From Acidimicrobiaceae bacterium (GTDB taxonomy: Bacteria; Actinomycetota; Acidimicrobiia; Acidimicrobiales; RAAP-2), in assembly GCA_003164275.1 (NCBI GenBank), contig PLSY01000425.1, forward strand, positions 1 to 13,964: a stretch of DNA of 13,964 bases, in the 5' to 3' direction. Under the pieces are notes generated by a model that saw only the letters and a program-made list of their open reading frames with translations, was not told where the DNA came from and did no database searches. Of this stretch, positions 6,893-13,922 are shown piece by piece. Position numbers and translations under genes: made by a program. Positions within the stretch are counted from its first letter, which is position 1. Each line of letters begins with the position of its first letter.

Positions 6893-6939
6893 GGGACTCG
6901 TGGCAGCCAGTTCAGCCTCACATGGATAGAGGGAGTCCC
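6893..6939. terminator. Inverted repeat between convergent tetR and second SDR gene
   Basis: GGGACTC (6893-6899) is exactly complementary to GAGTCCC (6933-6939), with 33 bases between. It begins 6 bases after the tetR stop, in the 120-bp convergent gap. The long loop and lack of a T-tract make it a weak candidate for a terminator. Confidence 0.3.
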
Positions 6940-7006
6940 CCTGTCTAGAGGCAAGGACCTTCCTGTGTGGTCAGGCGTCCATTCGGCGCAACGTCGCTCC
7001 GAGATT

Positions 7007-7867
7007 TCAATGCCGAATCCCAGAAGTCAGAGTGCTCATCCTTTCGACGGCCGCCCTGCGGTCGGCCTGGAGGGCAGCAGACGAGTTGGCCAAGTCGACA
7101 GGCTCCGAGAACTCTGTTGGACCGGAACCAAATGCATCGAATATTCGTCTGCCGACGACATCCGGATCTGATGGATGCTGCAGGCGCCAGCGGGCGGACC
7201 GCAAAGGGCCCGCAGAACTCCCCTCGCCGCTATCACCATCTGCGGGCGCGGCAATGGGGTCCGAGGAACCATCTGCCTGTCCCTGGTAGGTCTCGGTGCG
7301 AGTCGCACCGACCACGTATGAAAAGGCGTCGACTCCGTACTCCCTGAGCTCGGCCCAGAGACCTTCTGCCAGAATCCACTCGTAGGCCTTGGCGGCGAAA
7401 TACGAAGCGAAGACCTTTGCCCCCTGAAATGCGCCCATCGACGTGACGAGCACGATCGCACCGTGCCGACGAGCCACCAGTGGCTGTCCATAGTGATGCA
7501 CCAGTGCGGTCGGGACCGTGCAGTTCACTGCGATGTTGTCCACATGCTCGACCAGCGGAACATCAAGAAACGGTCCACGCGGCTCGGCAGCGGCGTTGTA
7601 GATCAGCGTGCCCACGTCGAGATCCTCGGTAGCGCTGATGATGGACTCGACTGCCTCAGGATGTGCCAGATCGACCGCGATCGACCGCACCTGCACACCA
7701 TGCGACGCCTCCATGGCGGCCCCCCGTTCGTCGAGCAGTGCCTTCCTGCGGGCGACGGTGACCACGTTGAGCCCGCGGCTGGCAGCTTCGTCAGCCGCAG
7801 CTGCGCCGATGCCGGCTGATCCTCCGATGATGAGCGCCCACGAACCATAGCGTTCGTCAAAGTTCAT
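7007..7867 (-). CDS. Short-chain dehydrogenase/reductase (second of two related SDRs)
   Basis: The 286-residue classical SDR has GGSAGIG (15-21), R39-R40 suggesting NADP(H), NAA at 90-92 in place of the usual NAG, N114, and catalytic S142, Y155 and K159. The residue numbers of the triad and N114 equal those of the SDR at 3459-4256, and both start with Y-G-x-W ahead of the Rossmann fold, so the two belong to one subfamily. A Gly/Ser/Asp-rich insertion at about 205-225 follows GATRTETYQGQ and is absent from the other copy. Strong GGAGAGGGGGAG precedes the ATG at 7867. It lies 72 bp downstream of the solute-binding-protein gene in the same direction, so cotranscription is possible. The physiological substrate is unknown. 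Confidence 0.9.
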   Translation of the reverse strand: MNFDERYGSWALIIGGSAGIGAAAADEAASRGLNVVTVARRKALLDERGAAMEASHGVQVRSIAVDLAHPEAVESIISATEDLDVGTLIYNAAAEPRGPFLDVPLVEHVDNIAVNCTVPTALVHHYGQPLVARRHGAIVLVTSMGAFQGAKVFASYFAAKAYEWILAEGLWAELREYGVDAFSYVVGATRTETYQGQADGSSDPIAAPADGDSGEGSSAGPLRSARWRLQHPSDPDVVGRRIFDAFGSGPTEFSEPVDLANSSAALQADRRAAVERMSTLTSGIRH

Positions 7868-7939
7868 GGCTCCCCCTCTCCGATCGAAATGCCTTCCCGA
7901 GGCCGCTCAGAGCGCCTTTCGATACCAGCACCGGCGAGC

Positions 7940-9220
7940 TTACGTGCCGGTCTTCAGGTTGTAGGTCCTTCCCGCCGAGACATTTAGGACTCCGCCGCTG
8001 CACGTGTAAGGGGAAAGCTGCTTGAAGGTGCCGTCGCTGGTGGTGCGGAGCAGCGTGAGACAGCCCGTGGGGATCTTCAGTGCCGCCGGGTAGTAGATGG
8101 TGCCGAGCCCACCGGAGATCGGGTCGGTGTAGGTGTATCCACCGGTGACCATGCTCTCGAGACTGGCTCCGGTCACCTTGTTGGGATCGCCCCCGACTTT
8201 CTTCAGATCGGCCCTCAGCATCTGCTCGAGCATGATGGCCGACCAGTATCCGGCCGATGTGGCCACAGTGAGGTAGGGCGGGGCCCCAACCGACGTCAGG
8301 TCCTTAATGGCCTGTTTCACCGCAGGAGTGCCGTTCTCGTCGGCTGGGTACAGGTCGGAGATGTACGACCCGGCGAGGGCGGCTTTCTCGCTGGGCTGCG
8401 AGGCCAGCTCGCCCGGCAGGTAGGTGCTGCCGTTATAAATGGCACCCTTAAAGCCGTCCGCCTTCAGCGCCGCCGCCAGTCCGACACAGTCCGGTACCCC
8501 GAGAACCTCGAAGGCGATGTTGGCTCCCGAGCCGATGACCGCCTGGGCGTAGGGCTGGTAGTTGGTGGTGCCAATCACAGCAATGGGATCCGCGCTGTAG
8601 ACCACCTTCGCCCCGACATGCTTGAACACGGCTCCGAGGGCCGAGAGGGTCGGGGGGATCTGTGGGATGTTGTTGCCGATGAGCGCCACTTTGACCTTCT
8701 CTGGTGTCTTGGTCTGGCCCAATCCGGCAAGCAACTCGTTCAGCCCGGTGATGGACTGGGCGTTGATGTTGCCTTGGTTTCCGTTGACCCCCCACGCCCA
8801 GTTGGTGTCCTTGTACGCGGAGTTGTCGGCATAACCAATGGCCGGCACCTTGCTCGTCGCCAGAAACTGCGAGGTCGACGCATCGGCAACCGAGCTCACG
8901 AACGGAGCGATGACGTTCACGTGGTCGTTCTCGATCAGCTGCTGGGCGTTCTGCAGGCTGGTGGAGGGGCTGTAGTTGTCGTTCAGGGAGCCGACGAACT
9001 TGATCTTCCTGCCATCAAGGCCGCCTGCTTTGTTGAACCGGTAGATCCCCGCCTGGAACCCCTGGGCCGTGCCGTCTCCCACCCCGAGGTCGTAAAGACC
9101 GCCGACCACGATCGGAGTGGTGCTGGTCGCACTGGTCGCCGGTGTGACACCGACGACCGAAAACAACCCTGCGGCGATGACCAAGGACCCGACGACGCCG
9201 AGCCAACGGGACTTCTTCAT
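7940..9220 (-). CDS. Branched-chain-amino-acid-type ABC transporter substrate-binding protein
   Basis: The 426-residue product starts with a Sec-type signal peptide: MKKSR, a hydrophobic core at about 7-25, and likely cleavage after ATSA near 31. The mature part resembles Peripla_BP_6 (LivK-like) type I binding proteins: IVVGGLYDLGVGDGTAQGF, AGIYRFNKAGGLDGRKI, NAQQLIENDHVNVIAPFVSS and SKVPAIGYADN are typical in order. There is no lipobox cysteine, so it is predicted to be secreted or otherwise retained rather than lipid-anchored. The ATG at 9220 is preceded by AGGGGGAA; the frame extends 33 codons upstream without support. No livHMGF permease or ATPase genes are in the window. Such proteins bind amino acids, amides or aromatic acids, and the ligand cannot be predicted. 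The leader contains the alternating inverted repeats described separately. Confidence 0.92.
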   Translation of the reverse strand: MKKSRWLGVVGSLVIAAGLFSVVGVTPATSATSTTPIVVGGLYDLGVGDGTAQGFQAGIYRFNKAGGLDGRKIKFVGSLNDNYSPSTSLQNAQQLIENDHVNVIAPFVSSVADASTSQFLATSKVPAIGYADNSAYKDTNWAWGVNGNQGNINAQSITGLNELLAGLGQTKTPEKVKVALIGNNIPQIPPTLSALGAVFKHVGAKVVYSADPIAVIGTTNYQPYAQAVIGSGANIAFEVLGVPDCVGLAAALKADGFKGAIYNGSTYLPGELASQPSEKAALAGSYISDLYPADENGTPAVKQAIKDLTSVGAPPYLTVATSAGYWSAIMLEQMLRADLKKVGGDPNKVTGASLESMVTGGYTYTDPISGGLGTIYYPAALKIPTGCLTLLRTTSDGTFKQLSPYTCSGGVLNVSAGRTYNLKTGT

Positions 9221-9259
9221 GACTGTTCCCCCTACTGTTGTTCCGTACCTATCGGTACC

Positions 9260-9350
9260 GAGACCGCCAACTGCCTCGCATCGGACACGATGCAGATTGC
9301 GGTCTCCCCCATCCGTCATCGTGCCATCTTTTTGGAACGCGCGGGAGACC
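9260..9350 (-). promoter_or_regulatory. Alternating GAGACC/GGTCTC inverted repeats, switch-like leader or operator
   Basis: On the plus strand GAGACCGC (9260-9267) is perfectly complementary to GCGGTCTC (9299-9306), and GGTCTCCC (9301-9308) is perfectly complementary to GGGAGACC (9343-9350). The middle element is shared, so the two 8-bp stems exclude each other. Inside the first pair, GCATCG (9278-9283) and CGATGC (9288-9293) form a second perfect stem with a 4-base loop. The structure ends 40 bp before the solute-binding-protein ATG. It could be a conformational RNA leader or a set of protein-binding half-sites; I recognise no known riboswitch consensus. Confidence 0.6.
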
Positions 9351-9379
9351 TTTTAGATCCGAGCTTCACGATGCATCAA
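9350..9379 (-). promoter_or_regulatory. Candidate promoter for the solute-binding-protein gene
   Basis: On the minus strand TTGATG (9379-9374) and TAAAAG (9355-9350) are 18 bases apart, each matching four of six consensus positions of a housekeeping promoter. A start near 9343 would give a leader of about 120 bases. The match is modest and untested. Confidence 0.35.
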
Positions 9380-9467
9380 ATGTCTGCACCCTGGCCTCTT
9401 CGGCACCACGCACCCTCGACATGCCGTTGCGGCTGGCGACCCTCACTTCGACAGACCGAACGTCATC

Positions 9468-9479
9468 TTGCACGTGCAA
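9468..9479. promoter_or_regulatory. 12-bp perfect palindrome upstream of the oxidoreductase gene
   Basis: TTGCACGTGCAA is a perfect palindrome centred about 51 bp before the ATG at 9525. Its left half, TTGCAC, could also serve as a -35 element. This is the position expected for a repressor site. The remaining part of the 304-bp gap (9221-9524) holds the alternating repeats and a candidate minus-strand promoter, and no gene. Confidence 0.45.
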
Positions 9480-9524
9480 CAGTGTGGATTGGAATATCGG
9501 AAGTGATTTCGGAGGTTCGAGGAG

Positions 9525-10397
9525 ATGGCGTTGGTTGACAGAGCAGACAGGCAGGCTCCTCGTGCCGGCGTGGTCGGGTTGGGAATGATCGGTGGTGGCG
9601 TGGCCGTCAGCCTGGCGAGGAGCGGACGCACTCCTGCGGTGTTCGACATCCGACCGGATGCAGCAGACAAGCTCGAAGGAGTACCGCCTTGCTCACCGAC
9701 GGCCGGTGACGTGGCCAGGCTCAGTGATGTCGTCATGGTCGCCGTCGTCGATGCCGACCAGGCAAGGAGCGTGCTGGCTGGGGCCGGCGGGCTTCTGGCA
9801 TCAGCCCGGCCGGGAATGATCGTGGTGCTCTTGTCCACGGTCGCCGTGCCCGTCGTGCACGAGTTGGCCGAGCTGTGTGCGGGCTACGACGTGGTGCTCT
9901 TGGACTGCGGGGTCACCCCAGGGGACAAGGCCGCCCAGAACGGACTCGTCGCCATTCTGGGCGGTCCCGAAGACGCCGTGGCCGAGGCCATGCCGGTACT
10001 CGACGACTTCGCCAAAGTCGTCATCCACTGTGGTCCGTTGGGTAGCGGGATGGCCACCAAGATCGCCCGGAACGTCGTCACCTACGGAAGCTGGAGGGTG
10101 GTGCGCGAGGCGAGCCTGCTGGCGGCACTGCAAGGGGTCGACCTGGCCCGGCTCATCGAGGTCATCGAGGAGTCAGACCCGGAGGGCCGGACGCTCCTCC
10201 AGATGCTGAAGCTCCAACTGGCTGGCTTCGACGGGGCGGCGATGGAGGCTGCCGGCGTTCTCACCCTCATGGACAAGGACCTGGCGGCCGCACAGGATCT
10301 CGCCTCCGAGCTAGGAATGGACGTACCGCTGGTCGACGTGGCACGTCGCAAGGCCACCGACACCCTCAGTCTCTCGATTCCCAAACCACCCTCATGA
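9525..10397 (+). CDS. NAD(P)-dependent beta-hydroxyacid dehydrogenase (3-hydroxyisobutyrate dehydrogenase / 6PGDH-like)
   Basis: The 290-residue protein has the Rossmann motif GLGMIG (18-23) with D41 in VFDIRP suggesting NAD. A substrate-binding segment DCGVTPGDKAAQNG replaces the usual DAPVSGG..GA..G, and GSGMATKIARN carries catalytic K179 and N183 (the family's K-x3-N). The C-terminal half is the all-helical domain. Relatives oxidise 3-hydroxyisobutyrate, tartronate semialdehyde or related beta-hydroxyacids. The altered substrate loop (CGVTPG instead of APVSGG) argues against a standard 3-hydroxyisobutyrate dehydrogenase. ATG 9525 follows GGAGG (9511-9515) at 9 bases. It diverges from the branched-chain-type binding protein gene; a shared role in amino- or hydroxy-acid use is inference. 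Confidence 0.9.
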   Translation: MALVDRADRQAPRAGVVGLGMIGGGVAVSLARSGRTPAVFDIRPDAADKLEGVPPCSPTAGDVARLSDVVMVAVVDADQARSVLAGAGGLLASARPGMIVVLLSTVAVPVVHELAELCAGYDVVLLDCGVTPGDKAAQNGLVAILGGPEDAVAEAMPVLDDFAKVVIHCGPLGSGMATKIARNVVTYGSWRVVREASLLAALQGVDLARLIEVIEESDPEGRTLLQMLKLQLAGFDGAAMEAAGVLTLMDKDLAAAQDLASELGMDVPLVDVARRKATDTLSLSIPKPPS

Positions 10398-10559
10398 GGG
10401 GCCGTTGGCCTTCCCCGACGCTTCCTTGTCATCAGTGAGTAAGCGGCGTGTGGTGAGACCGATAGCTCGACGGAGGCATCTGGCGTCGCGAGACCAAAGC
10501 ACCAGACCATGAACACCAAGATTCGATCCCGAGCAGCACGGGTATGAGACACCGGCGCC

Positions 10560-10614
10560 GGGTGTGGCGGGCGGATTTTCCCCCCCATTCAACGTGTGCC
10601 CGCCCGGCGCACCC
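10560..10614. other. Long imperfect GC hairpin in the non-coding stretch
   Basis: GGGTGT and GGCGGGC (10560-10572) pair with GCCCGCC (10598-10604) and GCACCC (10609-10614). Pairing covers 13 positions with one G-T wobble and a 4-base bulge (10605-10608). The loop is 25 bases and contains a run of C. It lies about 160 bp after the oxidoreductase stop. No T-tract follows, so it is not a textbook terminator. Confidence 0.4.
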
Positions 10615-10814
10615 ACAAGGGTTTGGCGCCCGGGCCCTCAGTACCGCTCAACAGCAGGCAAGCTGGCTGTCTCGGCTTGGTGTCCCTTGGCTCGCTGGCG
10701 CCGCTTCGCTGGCAGAAGGGCTCAGAGCTGACTCTTGGCGGCTGCGAGGCGCTCGGGAGCCATTCGCCGTTTGGCCGCCTTTACCTTGGTGGCGCCTGCC
10801 GCACACTGCAGTCG

Positions 10815-10828
10815 CATGGCGCGCCATG
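10815..10828. repeat. 14-bp perfect palindrome
   Basis: CATGGCGCGCCATG is perfectly self-complementary with no spacer. It lies in the middle of the gene-free stretch, far from any confident start codon, so no target gene is evident. A protein-binding site is possible, and chance occurrence in GC-rich DNA cannot be excluded. Confidence 0.5.
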
Positions 10829-11162
10829 GATGACCGCTCCATAGGTGCGGTGATCAACGTTCCGGCAGCCCTGTTTGTGCGACCACCACAGCCATGCACC
10901 CAGAGCAAGCGTCACCAATGTCGTCGGGTTCACTGGGACCAACACTAGTGAGCAAGTGGCTCAACTGGCGAGCGCGCCCTCCACTTTCTTCAGGGAATGC
11001 TCCCAGAACCGATCGAGCACGACCTGCAGATGCGACGGAGTTGAGCCTGCACCGAGGAAACTGCAACCAGCCCGCCATGACGAGATGCCAAAAAGGCGCC
11101 TCAGCCAGATGAGCGTGCGAGCGGGAGGACGGCCGGCGCCCGGAGACAGGCGTTTTGCGGCG

Positions 11163-11522
11163 TCACTCAGGCCAGTCCGCGGAGGTCTGGGCTCCCAGTG
11201 AGCTGGACTTCTCCCACGACCCGTCGGCCACGTCGGCGCCTTCTGCCTTGAACTGGGACGGGCCAGAGGAGCAGCTTTCGCAGGTCAGGCGGGTGGGGGC
11301 CACTTCCAAGTGGGCGTCATCGATCGCCTGACCGCACGAGTCGCATGTGCCGTAGGTGCCTTCGTCCAGTCGGGCAAGGGCCTGCTCCACGGAATCGAGA
11401 AGGGAATCGACAACGGCGATGGCGTCTCCGGTTCGCTCGAAATCGTCCCGGCTCAACGCGGCGCCGGTGGGCTCCTCGGTCCCGCCCGAGGGCAGGACGG
11501 CACGGACGAAGTCGTTCTCCAT
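11163..11522 (-). CDS. DksA/TraR-type C4 zinc-finger protein
   Basis: The 119-residue protein has a helical N-terminal part (about 24-52) with DSLLDSVEQALARLDEGTYG, followed by a zinc finger C60-x2-C63-x17-C81-x2-C84 (CDSCGQAI, then LTCESC). This matches the DksA/TraR spacing. DksA-like proteins enter the RNA polymerase secondary channel to modulate transcription; the acidic coiled-coil tip needed for DksA function is not clearly present, so the role here may differ. The C-terminal tail after 84 is Ser/Gly/Ala-rich and probably disordered. I chose the ATG at 11522 because family similarity begins there, with GAAGG 12 bases upstream; an in-frame ATG at 11558 would add 12 residues. It diverges from the cysteine-desulfurase-like gene across only 47 bp. 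Confidence 0.87.
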   Translation of the reverse strand: MENDFVRAVLPSGGTEEPTGAALSRDDFERTGDAIAVVDSLLDSVEQALARLDEGTYGTCDSCGQAIDDAHLEVAPTRLTCESCSSGPSQFKAEGADVADGSWEKSSSLGAQTSADWPE

Positions 11523-11569
11523 GCCCGCAGCGTACCTTCGCCATGGCGACTTCCCCATAGGGTTGGAGC

Positions 11570-13024
11570 GTGGAGACCACGGGAACAGACGCACTCCACG
11601 GAGCCGACGCGGCTGCCGCACTCGCCGACCTAGTGGGCACGGGCCAGATGGTGCCCTGTCTCGACGGCATCGATCGTCCGGCCATCGAGCTCGACCAAGC
11701 CGCCTCGACGCAGGCCCATCCCGACGCGGCTGCTCGTGTCCAGGAGTTCCTTCCGTGGTACTCGAGTGTCCATCGAGGGGCCGGATACCGCTCGAGGCAT
11801 GCCACAGCCGCCTACGAGGAGGCCCGCAAAGCCGTGCTGGCGTTCGCCAGACGGCCGATCGACGGTCCCGACATTGCCATCTTCTGCCGCAATACGACTG
11901 AGGCCGTTAACCAGCTTGCCTATCGCCTCCGGCTCGAGCCCACAGACGTCGTGGTGACCACCGTCGTCGAGCATCACGCCAATCTGCTCCCATGGGGCAG
12001 GGTCGCCACCCGTCGTTACGTCGAGTGCTCGGCCGATGGCACCTTCACCGTCGATGACGTGCGCACCGTCCTCGACTCCGGGCAACGTCCGGCCCTCTTG
12101 GCCATCACCGGGGCGTCCAACGTCACCGGCTGGATTCCGCCTATGGCCTCCATCATCGATCTGGCCCATGATCGGGGCATCCCGGTCCTTGTCGATGCCG
12201 CGCAGCTCGCACCTCACCGACCCCTACCGGCCAATGCTGATTTCCTGGCCCTGAGCGGTCACAAGCTGTATGCGCCTTTCGGGTCGGGGGCACTGATCGG
12301 CCCGCGTGCCCTCTTCGAGACCGGCGATCCGTTCTTGGCCGGTGGGGGCGCTGTGGACCTGGTCGGACTGGACGAGGTCATCTGGACCGCTCCGCCCGAC
12401 CGCGAGGAGGCCGGGTCACCCAATGTGATCGGCGCCGTGGCCCTCCATGCTGCCATCGATGCGTTGACCTCGATTGGCTGGGACGCCATCATTCGACACG
12501 AAACGGCGCTGGCCCACCGAATGGTTCTCGGTCTCCGCTCGATCAACGGGGTCGACATCCTCGGACCGAACGGGGCCGTCCCCAGCCCGCTCGCCGGCGC
12601 CGATCTTCACGTAGAGACGTTGCCGGTGGTTGCCTTCAATGTGGTGGGCATGCACCACGCACTGGTGGCGGCCCGCTTGAGCGCCGAGTTCGGGATCGCC
12701 GTCCGCCACGGGTGCTTCTGTGCCCATCCGTATGTGGTCAGACTCCTCGGTCTAGGGAAGGGCGAGGTTGACGCCTACCGCCATGAGGTGCTGGAGGGGG
12801 ACCACCGTCACGTACCGGGAGCCGTGCGGGCCAGTGCCGGGCTCGGAACCTCTGGTCACGACATCGATCAGCTGATTGCCGCTGTCGCCACTCTGGCCGG
12901 TGGAGCACCTGCGCCCGTGCCCTACGAACAGGATCCCGGCACAGGCGACTTCTTCCCGGTGACGGACCAGACCGGATGGCGGGACGCCGCGACGGAGCTG
13001 GGGGCGGCCTGCTCCAGAGGCTGA
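11570..13024 (+). CDS. Class V aminotransferase-fold PLP enzyme, SufS/CsdA-like cysteine desulfurase
   Basis: The 484-residue protein shows the class V fold: LDQAAST (41-47), RNTTEAVNQLAYRL, VEHHANLLPW, ITGASNVTGW, VDAAQLAPH and SGHK with the PLP lysine at K232. Near the C-terminus RHGCFCAHP carries C384 at the position of the catalytic cysteine in SufS-type enzymes, plus C382 two residues earlier. Type II cysteine desulfurases move sulfur from cysteine to Suf or other acceptors. No other suf gene, sulfur acceptor or tRNA-thiolation gene is nearby, so it may be a specialised paralogue. At about 484 residues it is longer than typical SufS (about 405), with a 40-residue N-terminal and a 40-residue C-terminal extension. 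The start is GTG at 11570, with AGGG 7 bases upstream; the next in-frame Met is residue 27. Confidence 0.9.
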   Translation: METTGTDALHGADAAAALADLVGTGQMVPCLDGIDRPAIELDQAASTQAHPDAAARVQEFLPWYSSVHRGAGYRSRHATAAYEEARKAVLAFARRPIDGPDIAIFCRNTTEAVNQLAYRLRLEPTDVVVTTVVEHHANLLPWGRVATRRYVECSADGTFTVDDVRTVLDSGQRPALLAITGASNVTGWIPPMASIIDLAHDRGIPVLVDAAQLAPHRPLPANADFLALSGHKLYAPFGSGALIGPRALFETGDPFLAGGGAVDLVGLDEVIWTAPPDREEAGSPNVIGAVALHAAIDALTSIGWDAIIRHETALAHRMVLGLRSINGVDILGPNGAVPSPLAGADLHVETLPVVAFNVVGMHHALVAARLSAEFGIAVRHGCFCAHPYVVRLLGLGKGEVDAYRHEVLEGDHRHVPGAVRASAGLGTSGHDIDQLIAAVATLAGGAPAPVPYEQDPGTGDFFPVTDQTGWRDAATELGAACSRG

Positions 13025-13054
13025 CACCTCGTGCCCGTCCCGACCCCAGGCCGC

Positions 13055-13765
13055 TCAGCTTGCGGAACATCCAGCCGGTGGAGCTTGCACGAATGTGAAC
13101 GTCGTGCTTCGGCGCCGAGTGAATCCCATGCTCTCGTACAGTCGGATGGCCTGGACATTTTCGTTTGAGACATGCAGGAACGGCAACTGCCCCCGTCCCA
13201 TGATGGCCACAGCGACAGCCCGGACGAGGCGTTCTCCATGTCCCTGGCGCCGATGGTCGCTGCGGGTCGCCACGGCGCTGATCTCGGTGAAGCCCGGTGG
13301 ACCTAGGCGCTGGCCCGCCATGGCGATGAGGTCACCATTCACACGGATTCCGAGATAGCCACCGAATGCAATCGTGCGCGGCAGGAACGGGCCGGGCCGG
13401 GCTTCGCCAACAAGGGCCAACATGTCGGCCACGTCGCTTTCCCCAAGGGCAAGCAGTTCGATTGACTGCTCAGGCTCCCGGAGGTCCTGGCCTAGTCCAC
13501 CGCCCAGCATTTGAATCGCCCCGACCACTCGGAGGACGGTCCACTCCGGAGGGACGGACTCGCCGGGAAGGTTGAGGAGCACGGTTGTCCCACCCGGCTC
13601 GAGCAGCGTGGCCATATCGGTCCAGTGGGAAGGCCCCGGGTCTCCAGGAAATCCGGCGAACGGGCAGATAGAGCTTTGGAACTTGGCCGCCAGGCCCGTG
13701 GACGTTCCCAAACTCTGCTGAGGTCCGGACAAAGCGTGCCACACCGGGTTGTCCAGCTCGATCAC
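13055..13765 (-). CDS. GNAT-family N-acetyltransferase (FR47-like)
   Basis: The 236-residue protein has a poorly conserved N-terminal half starting LDNPVWHALSGPQ and a C-terminal GNAT domain from about residue 130. This includes YLGIRVNGDLIAMAG, the acetyl-CoA loop RRQGHGERL (family pattern R/Q-x-x-G-x-G/A), LHVSNENVQAIRLYESMGF and a final strand. This arrangement fits FR47-like GNATs, in which a degenerate first domain precedes the catalytic one. Acceptor is unknown; small amines or protein N-termini are typical. The start is GTG at 13765 with TGAGGA 8 bases upstream. The gene converges on the cysteine-desulfurase-like gene with a 30-bp gap. The 157 bp upstream, before the tRNA, should contain its promoter. 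Confidence 0.9.
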   Translation of the reverse strand: MIELDNPVWHALSGPQQSLGTSTGLAAKFQSSICPFAGFPGDPGPSHWTDMATLLEPGGTTVLLNLPGESVPPEWTVLRVVGAIQMLGGGLGQDLREPEQSIELLALGESDVADMLALVGEARPGPFLPRTIAFGGYLGIRVNGDLIAMAGQRLGPPGFTEISAVATRSDHRRQGHGERLVRAVAVAIMGRGQLPFLHVSNENVQAIRLYESMGFTRRRSTTFTFVQAPPAGCSAS

Positions 13766-13922
13766 GTGAAAGTTCCTCAGGGGTCTGCTCGAGACCGGGT
13801 CGCGTTGCTCCGGTCAAACTAAGGGGACTGTACGCAGTACCCAACTTCGTCGCACAATAAAATCCTCGCTTCAAGGATCGCCCCGTCCAAATGGCACCGA
13901 CAGAGCCGATACGCTCCACGGC

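Larger units (their letters stand above)
10398..11162. other. 765-bp stretch with no supported gene
   Basis: Several open frames cross this stretch on both strands, but none has a recognisable domain, good ribosome site or the G/C third-position bias of the neighbours, and they overlap one another. The A/T content is somewhat higher than in the flanking genes. It contains a GC hairpin (10560-10614), a GGCGGC/GCCGCC pair (10737-10742 with 10774-10779), two copies of TCGCTGGC about 15 bp apart near 10692-10712, and a 14-bp palindrome (10815-10828). An unrecognised small RNA or a decayed gene is possible. Confidence 0.55.

Noticed and set aside
8618..9538. Plus-strand open frame of 306 codons opposite the solute-binding-protein gene
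   Set aside because: It is antisense to a well-supported gene and its signal peptide, with no family resemblance.
10519..10545. ATTCGATCCC resembling a tRNA T-loop
   Set aside because: The flanking bases do not form a T-stem and no D-arm or anticodon arm can be placed.
10544..10948. Possible 134-residue gene in the gene-free stretch
   Set aside because: No Shine-Dalgarno, no domain, unusual Trp/Arg-rich composition, and competing frames of similar length on both strands.
13766..13922. Promoter and short inverted repeats (ATCCT/AGGAT near 13862-13878) before the tRNA
   Set aside because: Arms of 5 bp or less and no clear -10/-35 pair; too weak to list, although promoters for the GNAT gene and tRNA must lie in or near here.
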